Of a stretch of DNA of 64,000 nucleotides, positions 33,376-44,691 are shown piece after piece. Location of the stretch: positions 20,612,501-20,676,500 of the forward strand of contig CM069610.1 of the NCBI GenBank assembly GCA_035771175.1, in the 5' to 3' direction. Position numbers and translations under genes: made by a program. The notes below the pieces were generated by a model. That model had not been told where the DNA came from, searched no databases, and worked only from the letters and a program-made list of their open reading frames with translations. This stretch comes from Paratinospora sagittata (lineage: Eukaryota; Streptophyta; Magnoliopsida; Ranunculales; Menispermaceae). Position 1 is the stretch's first letter, and the number at the start of each line of letters is the position of its first letter.

Positions 33376-34113
33376 ATGATTTCAATCCTGAAATCATTAA
33401 GTGAACTACATTCATTTATCCTGGTTGTTTCAGTCTAGAAACACACCAACATTACAACACAATAATGTTGGTTCTAACTAAGTAGAACAACTTACAATTA
33501 AGCTCGTTACATAGCATTACACAGATATGAAATGAAATAAGTAATGCTATGTTGAAATACACTAACAGTCCTTTACCTTTCAATGTTCGGTATTGCTCAA
33601 GTGCAGTTTCGAAAAGCATGAATGATGTGATATGAAAATCAGTGCTTCTTTGAAAATAAAATGATACCAAATAAACATTGATTTTAAAATTGAAGGACTA
33701 GTGTAAATCAAAGACACATACAACTTTCAAAGTAGATATAAAATATAAGTAAGAAAACTTCCAATTCAGTGATCAGTAGTTAACGCAACTACTGATATAG
33801 TTCAATACAATACTTAAGATATGAAATCAAATACAGCTGTATTTCTCATGAACTATATCTCAAATTCTATCTTCAACAAGAATAATATCAAGTATGAATC
33901 GGTGCTGAGAATTTGAGTTGATACCAGATTAAATACATTTTCAAAGATAGAATGAAAATAAGCTCAATATGAAAATCATTTGAATACGTAAAGGTATAAG
34001 TGAAAAACACTTTGAAAGTTTAGATAATAAAAAACATTTTGACACTGACTAGCTTCCAAAAAGTTTTGGCACAATACAAAATGATTGGCAAGTTGTTTGG
34101 TTCTAAGTGCTCG

Positions 34114-34121
34114 TATTTATA
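34114..34121 (-). promoter_or_regulatory. S2 LTR TATA box
   Basis: TATAAATA on the minus strand (TATTTATA on plus), downstream of the inverted motif block in LTR sense, matching S1 and C2. Confidence 0.6.
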
Positions 34122-34394
34122 GACTTGGTAGGACATAGCCGTTAGACATTTGAAGTTCAAATAATATGAACGTTTACACACAACAACTAGAATGTTATAT
34201 GAAAATGGCAACTGCAATTTTCACTAACATTCTGGTTCTTTTCAGATTTCATGATAAAGGAAATTTATAAAAAAACTTAATTCATATATCAGAGAATATC
34301 TCTGATAAGTCTGAAAAGGACTCTGTGCGAAGGTCCGTTTTGAAAAAGTAAATTGATGCAGTGTACTTGTTCGAACAGTGACAGTTGTTGAATT

Positions 34395-35065
34395 AGCATC
34401 TTGATTCCATAATTAGTGTCCTGACGCACAATATCCACTTTTGTCGTTTTGGTTCCTTGAGGGCGCTCATTACGCATAAGTGTCCTGCAAAACACTTAAG
34501 TGAGGGCGCTATTAACTCGTAAGCGTCCTGACTTACTTTGACACCTTAAACAACTTAACCTTGAGGGTGCTAATGCACAGTTTGAGTCCTACTATGCATT
34601 AAAACAAGTAAGTACATGAGGGCGCTACTTTCCGAGTAAGCGTCCTACAAGTTTAAAACATAAGACATAATACGAGGGTGCTACAACAATGTAAGCGTCC
34701 TACTAGTTAAGAATATTTGAAACCAAACACAAGCGCGCTGAAGGACAATCAGCGTCCTGAAAGTTATTAAGTTGATTCCCAAAAGGTGAGGGTGCTCCTA
34801 TCTAAGTAGCGTTCTGATAGAATATTCAACTTATAACTATCAGCGTCCTCAAAGATACATTCTTTGAAGAACTTGTGAAATCTTTCAGTGAGCCGATGTT
34901 GAATCAGCGTCCTGACAACTTCAAAGGTTGACTAAAAAAGGAGGTCGCTACTTTAAAAGTAAACTTCCTAATAAATTAGTTTGATTCAACCTTGAATGTT
35001 ATTAGCGTCCTGACTTAACAAGTTTAGGAGAACGCTGCTAAGTCATTAGCGTGCTGAAAGACTCT
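34395..35065. repeat. Array of paired 8-bp inverted motifs in S2 LTR
   Basis: About eight full units of the form AGGGCGCT, 10-18 bases, AGCGTCCT, plus several half units, e.g. GAGGGCGCTATTAACTCGTA followed by AGCGTCCT. Each unit could form a small hairpin. LTR A carries the same motifs in the opposite direction (9660-9850, 17000-17150). Confidence 0.8.
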
Positions 35066-36050
35066 TTAAAAACATTTTTAACTCGCGATTAAATAATCAA
35101 TAAATGTGAATAAAAACATGATAAATTTCAAATTAAATATATAAAATTAAATCATTTGAAATACCGTAAAAGGTATGATCAAAACATGCAAGTATGCAAG
35201 TGGTTTGTGCATGGTTTTGGAAAACGTTTGAGCAATAATGATTAGAGAAAGATATACCTTAAATACCTTGTGTATTTCTCATTTCTCATAATCGTTAAAT
35301 CCAACTCTTCATTAAGAAATCTTCGATGTGAACTTCGAGTTGAGTTGAATATCTTGAACGTTGATCGAATCGTTCGAGTGAAGTAATCTTGAAATCCAAA
35401 TATGATCGTTCAAGTATTTTTTATTGAAACGATCTTGACCGTTGGATATGTCTTTGAGTTCCTTGATCGAGTCATTTCTGGCTTTTTGCTTTCCTAAGGT
35501 GTTGGGATGAGATCTTGATAAACGCTCGATTAGCACCGAAAAGTACTTTGTTTGTGATCATCAAAATATACTTTATCACAGTATATTTAGGGACGAGCTA
35601 AGTGATGAACCGTATAAGTTAACAAGTACCGTTAGATCCTGAAATTAAACGTACTTTTGGACATTTATGAAAAGAAAGAAGTGTTGAACAAGAAGCAATG
35701 AACCATGAAAATAACCAATTACTTCTTAGGGACTACTTCAAGCCGGTTATTCAAGACAATTATTCTGGAATAGTGAGAACGCGCATCATTGCAAACAACT
35801 TCGAGTTGAAGCTGGCATTGATAACAATGGTCCAGCAACACCAGTATGGGGGTTCTCCAATAGAAAATCCAATGATCCACATACAATCATTTTTGGAGAA
35901 ATGCGACATTGTCAAGATGAATGGTGTGACTGAAGAGACTATCAAGTTGAGGTTATTCCCATTCTCTTTGAGGGATAAGGCCAAGGCTAGGTTTCGAGGA
36001 ATCCGGTTCTATTGCTACTTGGTTGCGAGGAATCCGGTTCTATTGCTACT

Positions 36051-37571
36051 TGATAAGTTGAGTTTTAGTAATTAGTTTGCATGTCAATTCGTTAGATTTT
36101 TAGGTTCATTTGATTTGTTTTTAGGTGTTTTTGCAAGATTAATATACTTAGTTGTTTTTTATGCGTTTACGCTTTATCTTAGGCTTTTATAGGTTTTTAC
36201 CATGAATAAATGACAGTTTGATACTTGTTAATATCATATAAGTCATATACTTTGAGTACATTGCATTTTAATTAATACTTTGATCAATTGCATAAAATTT
36301 ATACTTGTTTATACTTTGTTTTGTAGGTAAATAAAGAGGTTCAAAGTGGTGGAAATGATGCTCAAATGGTGTTGAAATGAGGTCAAGAACATGTGCAAAA
36401 AGTGGAGAAGAAATGAAGAAAACAAGTCCAAAAAGTCAAAAAATCGGCCAAGTCCACAACACTAAGCACAACACAAAAATGTTCAAAAGCCGTGACTAGG
36501 CGCCGCGACACCCAGATGCAGAAATAGTGGTGGTGATCCGAGAATGGGCGCCATGGCGCCGGTGACCCAAAATGAGGGATTTGTGTTTTTTTGGCCAGTT
36601 TTCAAGTCCTTTTTGGTTTTTTCACCCGTTGGATACATATAGCTCATTTTAGGGTTTTATTAGGGGATTATCTCTCATTCTATCACACTTTAGAAGATAG
36701 AAATTAGGTTTAGAGAAAGATGAGAGAAAAAGGAGCAAGAGAAGAGACAAGAAAAAGGAGTTGTTGGTTAGAGAGGAAGAAGAAGAAGGAGATCTCACTC
36801 TTGAAGGGGGTTTTTCTAATTTCTTTCCTAATTCAATTTGTTTCAGTGATTTATTTATGAACTAAATTGATAATCTAGAGTTTTGATTTAGCTATGTTGG
36901 ATCTTGTGATTAAGTCACTGTTTGTGTTTTTGAGAAATCTTTTGGGTTTATTTATGATTCTCCATGCGTAATGCTTTGAAATTGTTGATTACTCTTTGAA
37001 TGAACATAGATTTGGTTTCTTACACTCAGGAGAGGTGTTATCGAATTGGAGCAAGGGATTTGTAACCTAGGGTAGAGTATCGAGTCAAGAGAACTACAAA
37101 ACCCTCTGAAATTCATTCAAATGAATCATAGAACCTATGGCATTCTTGATTTAAAGGTTTTTCACTCGAGAGAGGGAATCGATAGATCAAGAGGAGATAT
37201 TCAAGCTATCACTCGAGAGACGGGTTTGAATGAAAAAGGATTCAGGATTTATAAATTCCATAAATTAATTTATTAACAAAATTATTAGAGATCATGAGAG
37301 ACAACATAGTGAGATCCAAACTCTAGAACTATAAATCCATTGATTTCTCTCTAATTTCCATTTAATTTGCATTGTTTTCTTACATTTTGTTTATTTTACA
37401 TCTCTGCAATTAAATCATCCCTTTTGATCACCTAGATAAGACCACTAATCATTGTAATTTTGGGCATTTTTAACTGTGAAATTAACCTTCCCTGAAAATG
37501 ATAACCCAACTCACCTCGAATATATTATAACTTGATATTCGTACACTTGCGAATCTAAATTTATCGCATCA
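36051..37571 (+). mobile_element. L1: Athila-type solo LTR
   Basis: A 1521-base unit from TGATAAGTTGAGTTTT to ...TATCGCATCA flanked by a perfect CTACT duplication (36046-36050 and 37572-37576), with no internal region. U3 has the perfect palindrome GGCGCCATGGCGCC (36547-36560). Confidence 0.93.
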
Positions 37572-38273
37572 CTACTTGGGAAGAGTTAATTCAAAAATTT
37601 CTTCAAAAGTTCTTCCCATTGGCCAAGATGGCCCAACTGCGTTCTCAAATTGGTCAATTCAAATAGTTGGAGACCGAGTCGCTATAAGAATCATGGGGGA
37701 ACAGTTTAAAGAGTTATTGAGGAAGTGTCCACAACATGGCTTTCAAGTGTGGATGCAAATTCAAATGTTCTATAATGGAATGATTGTTCCTACACAGACT
37801 TTAGTGGATGCGATAGCTGGTGGTACTTTGTTTTGATGATTAACAACATATATGTGATAACTAATCTCTTTGACGTAGTGGTTTCAGTGCTAACTAGCTA
37901 TATCAGATTCATTCAATTGCATTGTCAAAGCATGTGGAAGGAACAACACCTTATTAAGATTCAAGAGCTTCATGGTTATATTTCTTATTTAGAATCTTAG
38001 TGCTATATAGTAACATTTACATGTTCCAACCACAACATGATTTACATCATTTCAAAAATCATGCATATACATTATTATATGATTAATCATGCGTGCATGT
38101 GCATGCACATGCATTAGTTTGATAATTATGCTATCACAGAGTTAAAATTGTTTATCATGCATACATTGATCAGTGATAAGCATGCATTCATTTTTTCGAC
38201 TTTGCATGGTTTTATCGTTTCACGTGTATTGTTCCTATTGCTTTGATCATTGATTTAATCGATCGAATTACAC

Positions 38274-38619
38274 GTATTTAACTTTGTTAATTGTACTTCA
38301 AACTTTTCAAAAATATTTTTAAATGTTAGTCTATGTATTTGACAATGTCCTAAACCCATTATGATCAAAACTTGAGTTTATTTCACTTCTGAGTAAAGGA
38401 ACGCACTCCTCTAGTAATGAACACGCTCCTGAAAAAAATTACTGAGTCTCGAGAAAATGCTCAGGAGTGCGTTCCTTACTAGAGGAGCGCGTTCCTTCAC
38501 TCAGAAGTGAAATAAACTCAAGTTTTGATCATAATGGGTTTAGGACATTATCAAATACATAAACTAACATTTAAAAATATTTTTGACAAGTTTGACGTAC
38601 AATTAACAAAGCTAAATAC
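38274..38619. repeat. Long inverted repeat (foldback) in the C2 LTR
   Basis: The left arm 38274-38432 and right arm 38461-38619 are each 159 bases and align as reverse complements without gaps; I count 10 mismatches (about 94% identity). The loop is 28 bases (38433-38460). The left arm corresponds to the normal LTR sequence found once in S1; the right arm is the inverted extra copy. A smaller inverted pair, CCTGATTAGAAAAATT (38632) and AATTTTTTTCTAATCAGG (38707), follows. Confidence 0.95.
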
Positions 38620-38743
38620 CTGCTCATTTTCCCTGATTAGAAAAATTCTGAGTCTCGAGAAAAGCCACAAGAGCGCATTCCTCTTACAAAAAGCGTTCCT
38701 TCACTCAATTTTTTTCTAATCAGGAAAAAGGAACGCGCTCCTT

Positions 38744-40181
38744 TGATAAGTTGAGTTTTGGTTAGTGTTTTGCATGTCACTTTTGATAGATTTTTAGGTG
38801 CATTTGCTTAGCTTTTAGGTATTTGTGCATGAAATGCATGCTTAGAGGTTTTAGGCTCATTTAGGTGTTAACTTAGGTTTTTAGATGCTTTTCTTCATGA
38901 ATAAACCATGGTTGATACATGTTAATACATACATACTTGCATTTAGTTGTTGATGATTTGACTAGTGTAGATCACTTATTTGTGTGTTTTGTAGGAGAAT
39001 AAGGAGCTTAAAAGAGGTGCAAATGAAGCTGAAAAAAAAATGGGAAAGTCCACAAAGTTGTACAAAGAAGAAGAAGTGAAAAAAGCTTCTGGGCGCCATT
39101 CTAGTTTTGTATTAGCGTTGCGGCGACCATCACGACACTAATACAAAACCCCCAGGTGCGCAGTTTTGTCCGATTTTTGGCATTTTTTTTCCTTTTTGGT
39201 CTTTTTAAACAAATGATGTATATAAGCTCACTTTAGGGTTAATTAGAGAGGATCATACATTCTACTAGATTGAGAATAGATTAGAGTAGCTTGGGTTTAG
39301 AGAAGAAAAAGAGAAGCAAGAGAAGCTTGGGGAAGAAGATTGGTTGCAGGATTTTTGGAGAAGAAAAGGAAGTAGATCAAAGGGGTTTTTTTTTACTTCT
39401 TATTTCATTTATCTTGTATTCATGTTTTCTACTCTAAATCTTTGTTTTGTATTCCTGAATATCATCATGAGCTAAAGTTTTAATCTAGAGGTTTAATGGA
39501 TCTATGTTGAATCTTATGGTTTGATTATTTCTACTTATTCTTGATTGATTTTGTGGGTTTATTTGCAATTTCCAACCCTTAATGCTTATAAATTGTTGGA
39601 CACATTTTGTATGATTTTAGATTTGATATCTATCACTTGGAAAAGGGGATATTGAATTGGATTAGGGAAATTGCAACCTAGGATTATTGTATCGTGTTAG
39701 GAAACCTACAATTCCCTTTGAAATCATTCAAAAATGGATCCCAAATCTTAATGCATGTTTAATTCATTGGTTTATCACTTGGAAAAGGGAATTAATGTGT
39801 TGAACATAGATAATTGAACTATCACTTGGAAGAGGGGTTTAATTGAATTAGATCCATGATTTATAAATCCATGAATTAATCATTTACATGATTTTTTGAA
39901 AACCATAAGTGAAGACATTGAGATATTAATCTTCTAGAGTTTTTAATCATCGATTTCTCTAATTTCTATCCAATTTCCATTATTTAGTTATAATTCTTGC
40001 ATATTTTACTTTTTAGTATTCAAATCATCAAATATTGATCATCTAGATAAAATTGAGAGTTATTATAATTTCGGGAATTAAAAGATAGTTTTGCTAATCC
40101 TTGAGGACGGTAATCCGGTATTCACCGGTATATATTATGACTTGATATTCGTGCGCTTGCGAATTTAGATTATCACCATCA
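38744..40181 (+). mobile_element. L2: Athila-type solo LTR
   Basis: A 1438-base unit from TGATAAGTTGAGTTTTGG to ...TATCACCATCA flanked by a perfect TCCTT duplication (38739-38743 and 40182-40186). It inserted at the end of an AGGAACGCGCTCCTT palindrome in the C2 LTR. U3 GC motif at 39091-39136 is degraded. No internal region. Confidence 0.92.
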
Positions 40182-40398
40182 TCCTTCAGGAAGGAACGCG
40201 CTCCTGTTGTCGAGGGAAAAATAGGAAAAACTTGTAAAGTCAGTGGTTCTTGTTGAAGGAACCCGTTCCTATGTCTAACAAACATATTGAGGAACGCGCT
40301 CCTTAATTGGAGGGAAATCTGAGATTTTTCAGACTTCAAACCAGAAACGCGATCCTCTGTTAAGGAACGTGTTCCTTTGCCACGGTGTGGTGTTTATC

Positions 40399-40406
40399 TA
40401 TAAATA
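40399..40406 (+). promoter_or_regulatory. C2 LTR TATA box
   Basis: TATAAATA, followed by CCCCAC, about 20-200 bases after the GGAACGCGTTCC-type palindromes. Same arrangement as S1. Confidence 0.65.
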
Positions 40407-41284
40407 CCCCACTTGCTCATTTGAAGAGCAACTTTTCCAAAACTTAGAGAACTTATGCATTTTTCATCTCAGTCTTCATAGAAGTCAAAAACAAGTTCTT
40501 GAGTGATTTAAATCTTCTTTTAAAGAAAAATCTCAACAACATTTGATCTATTGATTCGTACTTCTAAAAATTTCTCCAAATCTTTCAAAACTTTGAGAAA
40601 CTTGGGAGTTTCTCTTGTGCAAGTGTTCAAGATGTTTCTAGTGTTATCTACATCTTCTATTGAGTCTTGATCGTTGTTGAACGTGATTTCTTTCATCCAA
40701 CATCACACAAGATGAATCTTGGAGCTTCAACCTTACGTAGTTGGGTATACATTTTTGTATCTAGATTATAGTGATTTTGGTTTATGCAAATCAGTTTTGT
40801 GCTTATATTATCATCTTTAAAACTAATTTAGTTTTGAGTATTATTTGTGAACTATCTTGATCTTCATATCATAATATCTTGTTTAGTGGTTTCATAAATA
40901 GTTTGTGATATTGATTCATGTGTTAACATTATATTAAATTGAATCGAATGTTTGATTCTTGATCTTAATCACATATTCATTTAGAATCATCATAGTATAT
41001 TGATTCTCGTGCTTTAAACTTATCACTGTTAGAATCAATATCTGGATACATGTGCATATTCAATACTTGATTTTACATCATATATATTTGAATCGATTGC
41101 ATATTTGAGAAAAAAAAATTCAACACTTTGTATCATTTAAAATCACAGTGGTTGGAATAGTAGTGTTGACTCATTCAAGATTGTAAGCTGAAATTATTGA
41201 GCTTTATTGAACACTTCTCCTTATCTTTTGGAATCTTGATGTATTGTTGACTTGATTAAGTCAACCGAGACTTTACCATAATTT

Positions 41285-41470
41285 GTATCGCACGTAACCA
41301 CGGCCATAAGTTGGTTACAAGTGTGGCTTTTTAGCCAAGCCCTGGTGTAGGCTAGTTTGTGGCTTTCTAATCACGCCCTGGTGTAGGTTAGTGTTAGTGG
41401 CTTTCTAACCAAGCCCTTGTGTCGGTTAGAGTGTGAACGGCTTCTAATCTTGGCCGTAAGTGATTAGCCA
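41285..41470. repeat. Tandem array in C2 LTR
   Basis: About four units of 45-50 bases around CTTTCTAACCAAGCCCTGGTG and GTGTAGGTTAG, in the 3' part of the LTR; the same array type as S1 at 7330-7460. Confidence 0.8.
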
Positions 41471-41721
41471 ATAGTGTATTGGAAAATCCTAATAGTAGTG
41501 ATTGGGTAATGGACGTAGGTTCAGAGGGAACCGAACCAGTCTAAATTCTTTGTGTTCATTTATCTTTCTTGCATTTGTTATTTGAATTATTACCTACTGC
41601 GCACTTCATTTGTTTAATTAAATTATCCGAAAGGTAACAGGAAAATCCGCTAAGTCCAAGGAAATTCTGTGAATCGCCCTCCACTATTAAGGGTTACAAT
41701 TCCTTGTACTAGAAGACAAGG

Positions 41722-43248
41722 ATGAGATACTTCATGAGGTCGCATGACTCCGATATTTGGGACATTGTAGGAAATGGATATTCTGCTCCCATAAAGATCA
41801 AAAATGGAGTAATTATGCTAAAGGAGAAGAATGAATGGCTACCTGGAGAAAAGAAGCTAGAGTAATTGAATGATAAAGCCATAAACATGCTTTTCTGCAG
41901 TTACTCCATCAATGAGTTTAACAGAGTTAGTGTCTGCGACACTGCCAAAGAGATTTGGGATGAACTGGAAGTAACTCATGAAGGCACAAAGCAAGTAAAG
42001 GAGACAAAGCTGAGAATATTGGAGGAATCATATGAAACCTTCATAATTAGTGAGAATGAAAACATCTGTGATGCGATAACGTGTTTCACCAAGATCATAA
42101 ATGAGATGAAGAATTTGGGTGAGGTGTTCCCACAGGCAAAAATAGTTGGGAAATTCCTGAGGGGATTACCAAAACCAAAAGAGTAGGACCCTAAAGTCAC
42201 GGCAATCGAGGAAGCTACAAACCTCGGTGACTACACCTTTGATGAGCTGTGTGGATCTCTGACGGTTCATCAAATGAAATTGAAGAACAGAATCAAGAAT
42301 GAATTAAAGGATGACCACAAGGCAAATGAGGACTTAGCTCTGAACATGAACGATTCAAGTGACTTCTCTTCCGGTGATGAGAACACAGATGACGAGGTTG
42401 CAATGCTTACGAAACGGCTAAGTTTCTTGAGAAGAAAGAAAAAAGGAGGATCTAGTTCAAAGTACTTCAAGGGAAAGAAAAGCGGCACCAAATCAAACAA
42501 ACTTACATGCTACGAATGTAACAAGCCGGGACACGTGAGAAATGACTGTCCAAACACAAAGAAGAAGTACTCTGACTCTAGGATAAAAGACAAGAAAATC
42601 TTGAAAACCACTTGGGATGATACAAGTTCGAGCAAGTGCAACTCGGATTCTTCCAATAAAAATGTTGTACTGTGCCTCATGGCTAGTACAGAAGTAAAAA
42701 ATTCTACCTCTCTTGTTCTTGATGATTGTTTTGATTCTAACTATGAAAATGATCTTGAGTTTTTGAAATTTAGACATGCTAGAGAAATTAAAAAGAATTC
42801 AAAAGTCAAAAATAGCTTAAGAGAAGCCTTAGTTGAAATAGAAACACAACATAATGTTTTAGATACTCTCCAAATTGATTATGAAATACCTAGAAAGGAG
42901 AGAGATATGCTTCAAAAGAGTGTAGATGACCTAACCAGTGTGGTACACAAGTTTACAAACGGTCAAAAATTGTTTGATATGATGTTAGGAGCACAAAGGT
43001 GTGTTTTTGACAAGGTTGGGTTAGGATATACAGAAGGGTCAAAGCAAAAATCATATAACCATCTGTTGACTAAGAGACCTACTTGCAACTATTGCAATAG
43101 GCGAGGCCATACCATAGGAAGATGCACCTTTAGAACAAAAAAGAAGAGCCACTTTGCATGGGTAGAAAAACATATTTTGAATGAGGCTAACCTTGTGGGA
43201 CCTAAGGCCACTTGGGTACCAAAATCAAAAGTGTTCTATGTTGTTTAG
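41722..43248 (+). pseudogene. C2 gag with two zinc knuckles
   Basis: One frame of 509 codons from MRYFMRSHDSDIWDIV, broken only by TAG at 41863 and 42184. The normal N-terminus with FKGENYxxWK is missing, so the start is a truncation. Domains: copia gag core (SYSINEFNRVSVCDTAKEIW, then ETKLRILEESYETF and CFTKIINEM), an acidic stretch (SGDENTDDEVAML), knuckle 1 CYECNKPGHVRNDC (about 42511-42552), a coiled-coil-like segment (42780-42960), and knuckle 2 CNYCNRRGHTIGRC (about 43084-43125). It ends at TAG 43246, and the protease continues in the same frame. Confidence 0.87.
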
Positions 43249-43500
43249 GATACTTAAAAGAATGATGTATGGTGCTTGGATAGCAGATGTTCTAGGCACA
43301 TGACTGGTAACAAATCAAATTTCTTGACCATGGTCCGCAAAGATGGAGGTGTCGTAACATTCAACGACAATAGCAAAGGAAAAATCGTTGGCATTGGCAT
43401 TGTCGGTAACGACTCTCTATTTATTTATGATGTTCTTTTTGTCAAAGTCCTGAAACATAATTTCTTGAGCATAAGTCGTGTGACAAGGGATTTGTCATTT
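43249..43500 (+). pseudogene. C2 protease
   Basis: In frame with gag after stops at 43246 and 43255. The site normally read WYLDSGCSRHMTG appears as WCLDSRCSRHMTG (about 43270-43308): the glycine of the DSG active-site triplet is arginine, which should inactivate the enzyme. The domain continues through GGVVTFNDNSKGKIVGIG to LKHNFLSIS, then shifts frame. Confidence 0.8.
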
Positions 43501-43589
43501 CATTTGAAGCAAATCATTGCCTTATCAAGCATGATACTGGAAATGTTGCATTCATTGCATATAGATCTAAAAATGTTTATACTACAAAT

Positions 43590-44585
43590 TTGCATGAATT
43601 GTGTGATCAAAATATTTCAAGTTTAAGTGTTGTTGAACAAAGTGATGCTTGGCTTTGGCATAGAAGACTAGCACATGTAGGGATGGAAAATATTTCAAAG
43701 TTGTCAAAACTTAACCTAGCTGGTGGACTCCCTAAAGGAATATACTTGAAATATAGAGTTTGTGAGCCATGCGAATTGGGCAAACATACAAAATTTTCTT
43801 TCAAAAGTAAGACCCAAAGCTCAATCACAAGGGCTTTTGAACTTTTCCATATGGACTTGTTTGGACCTACTCGAACACAAAGCTTAGGTGGAAAATCTTA
43901 ATGTCTTGTGATTGTTGATGATTTTACTTGTTATACATGGGTTTACTTTCTTGAACATAAGAGTGATGTCTATGATATATTTGTGAAATTTTGCTTTTTT
44001 GTTGAAAATGAAAAGGGATACAAAATCACTATCATTAGGAGTAATCGGGGTTGGGAGTTTGTAAACAAAAGTCTTGAAGACTTTTGCAACAAGCAAGGAT
44101 ACACCCATCACCTTTCAGCCCCCAGAACTTCTCAACATAATGAAAATGTTGAAAGGAAAAATAGACCCCTTCGAGAAATGTGCAGAAATAGATCCCTTTA
44201 AGAAATGTGCAGAACAATGTTATGTGAATATGATGTAGCAAAATACTTTTGGGTTGAAGCTATAAACATTGCTTGTTATGTCATGAATAGAGTGATGGTT
44301 AGGAGGAAACTAAACAAAACTCCATATCAACTTTGGAAGGGTAGAACTCCTAAAATTGATCACTTAAAAGTCTTTGGTTGCAAATGTTATATCTTAAATG
44401 ATAAAGACAATCTTGACAAATTTGACCCTAAGTCTAACATTGGTATATTTTTAGGGCATGCATCTCACAGTAGAGCATATAGGGTATTCAATTAATCTAC
44501 AAAAATTGTAGAAGAATTGAGACATGTTAAATTTGATGAATTTGGTCCTATAATGGCTCTAGAAAAGAAAAATATAACAGATTAG
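43590..44585 (+). pseudogene. C2 integrase
   Basis: GAG-pre-integrase and HHCC zinc-binding part (WHRRLAHVGMENISKLSK, then CEPCELGKHTK; 43650-43795), then the catalytic core. The first acidic residue is kept in FHMDLFGPTR (near 43853). The second, normally in a RSDxG context, is Asn (IIRSNRGWEF, near 44040). The third is kept in NVERKNR (near 44150). A stop at 43899, an in-frame duplication of about 27 bases with a stop (44167-44214), and stops near 44495 and 44583 also disable it. The C-terminal part includes HLKVFGCKCYILN. Confidence 0.85.
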
Positions 44586-44691
44586 AACAGATGATGATGA
44601 TGATGATGAAATCATAACAAACAAACCTGTTGAAAATGAATCTAGTAAGCCCCAAGCTGAACCAGTTGTTGAACCACCCAAGAACACTAGG

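Larger units (their letters stand above)
32974..35624 (-). mobile_element. S2: long SIRE-type solo LTR
   Basis: A 2651-base TG...CA unit flanked by a perfect AGTAC duplication (32969-32973 and 35625-35629). On the minus strand it starts TGTTAACTTATACGG, has TTTTGATGATCACAAAC, and ends in CTCTTGGGTGGACCAACA. It carries paired inverted motifs (34395-35065), a TATA box (34114-34121) and a tandem array (33070-33375). At 2.65 kb it is long for a plant LTR. Short ORFs inside are not supported. Confidence 0.92.
32764..37828 (+). mobile_element. Ath3: Athila-type element, split and truncated
   Basis: Pieces: LTR end 32764-32798 (ACTTGAGACCGTACACTTAC), degraded primer site 32804-32822, gag start 32943-32973, gag continuing 35625-36050, and gag again 37572-37828, where C2 begins. 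The insertions S2 and L1 are both bounded by target duplications, so the order of events is Ath3 first, then S2, L1 and C2. Confidence 0.85.
32943..37828 (+). pseudogene. Ath3 gag, interrupted by two solo LTRs
   Basis: ATG at 32943 (MQRTRSFEVV) runs 31 bases to S2. After S2 it resumes with PLDPEIK-like sequence, a stop (35668), then an open stretch (35698-35990) with LLLRDYFKPVIQDNYSGI, NNFELKLALIT, KMNGVTEETIKLRLFPFSLRDKAKA. A 25-base direct duplication (35995-36019 and 36026-36050) ends exactly at the L1 insertion. After L1: WEELIQKFLQKFF-like sequence, ELLRKCPQHGFQVWMQIQMFYNGM, LVDAIAGGTLF up to 37828. No pol part is seen. Confidence 0.82.
37829..41690 (+). mobile_element. C2 5' LTR, split by L2
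   Basis: Starts TGTTTTGATGATTAAC at 37829 and ends near 41690 in a degraded GAATCGCCCTCC block that corresponds to the AATTCACCCCCCCTCTTGG block of S1. Without L2 and one target copy it is about 2.4 kb. The terminal CA and the primer site cannot be recognised. Contents: foldback (38274-38619), palindromes (38393-38745, 40190-40380), TATA box (40399), tandem array (41285-41470). Confidence 0.78.

Noticed and set aside
33070..35065. Possible CRISPR-like array
   Set aside because: Repeats are degenerate, units differ in length, no constant spacers, and the setting is a plant LTR with TSDs. Tandem and inverted LTR motifs explain it.
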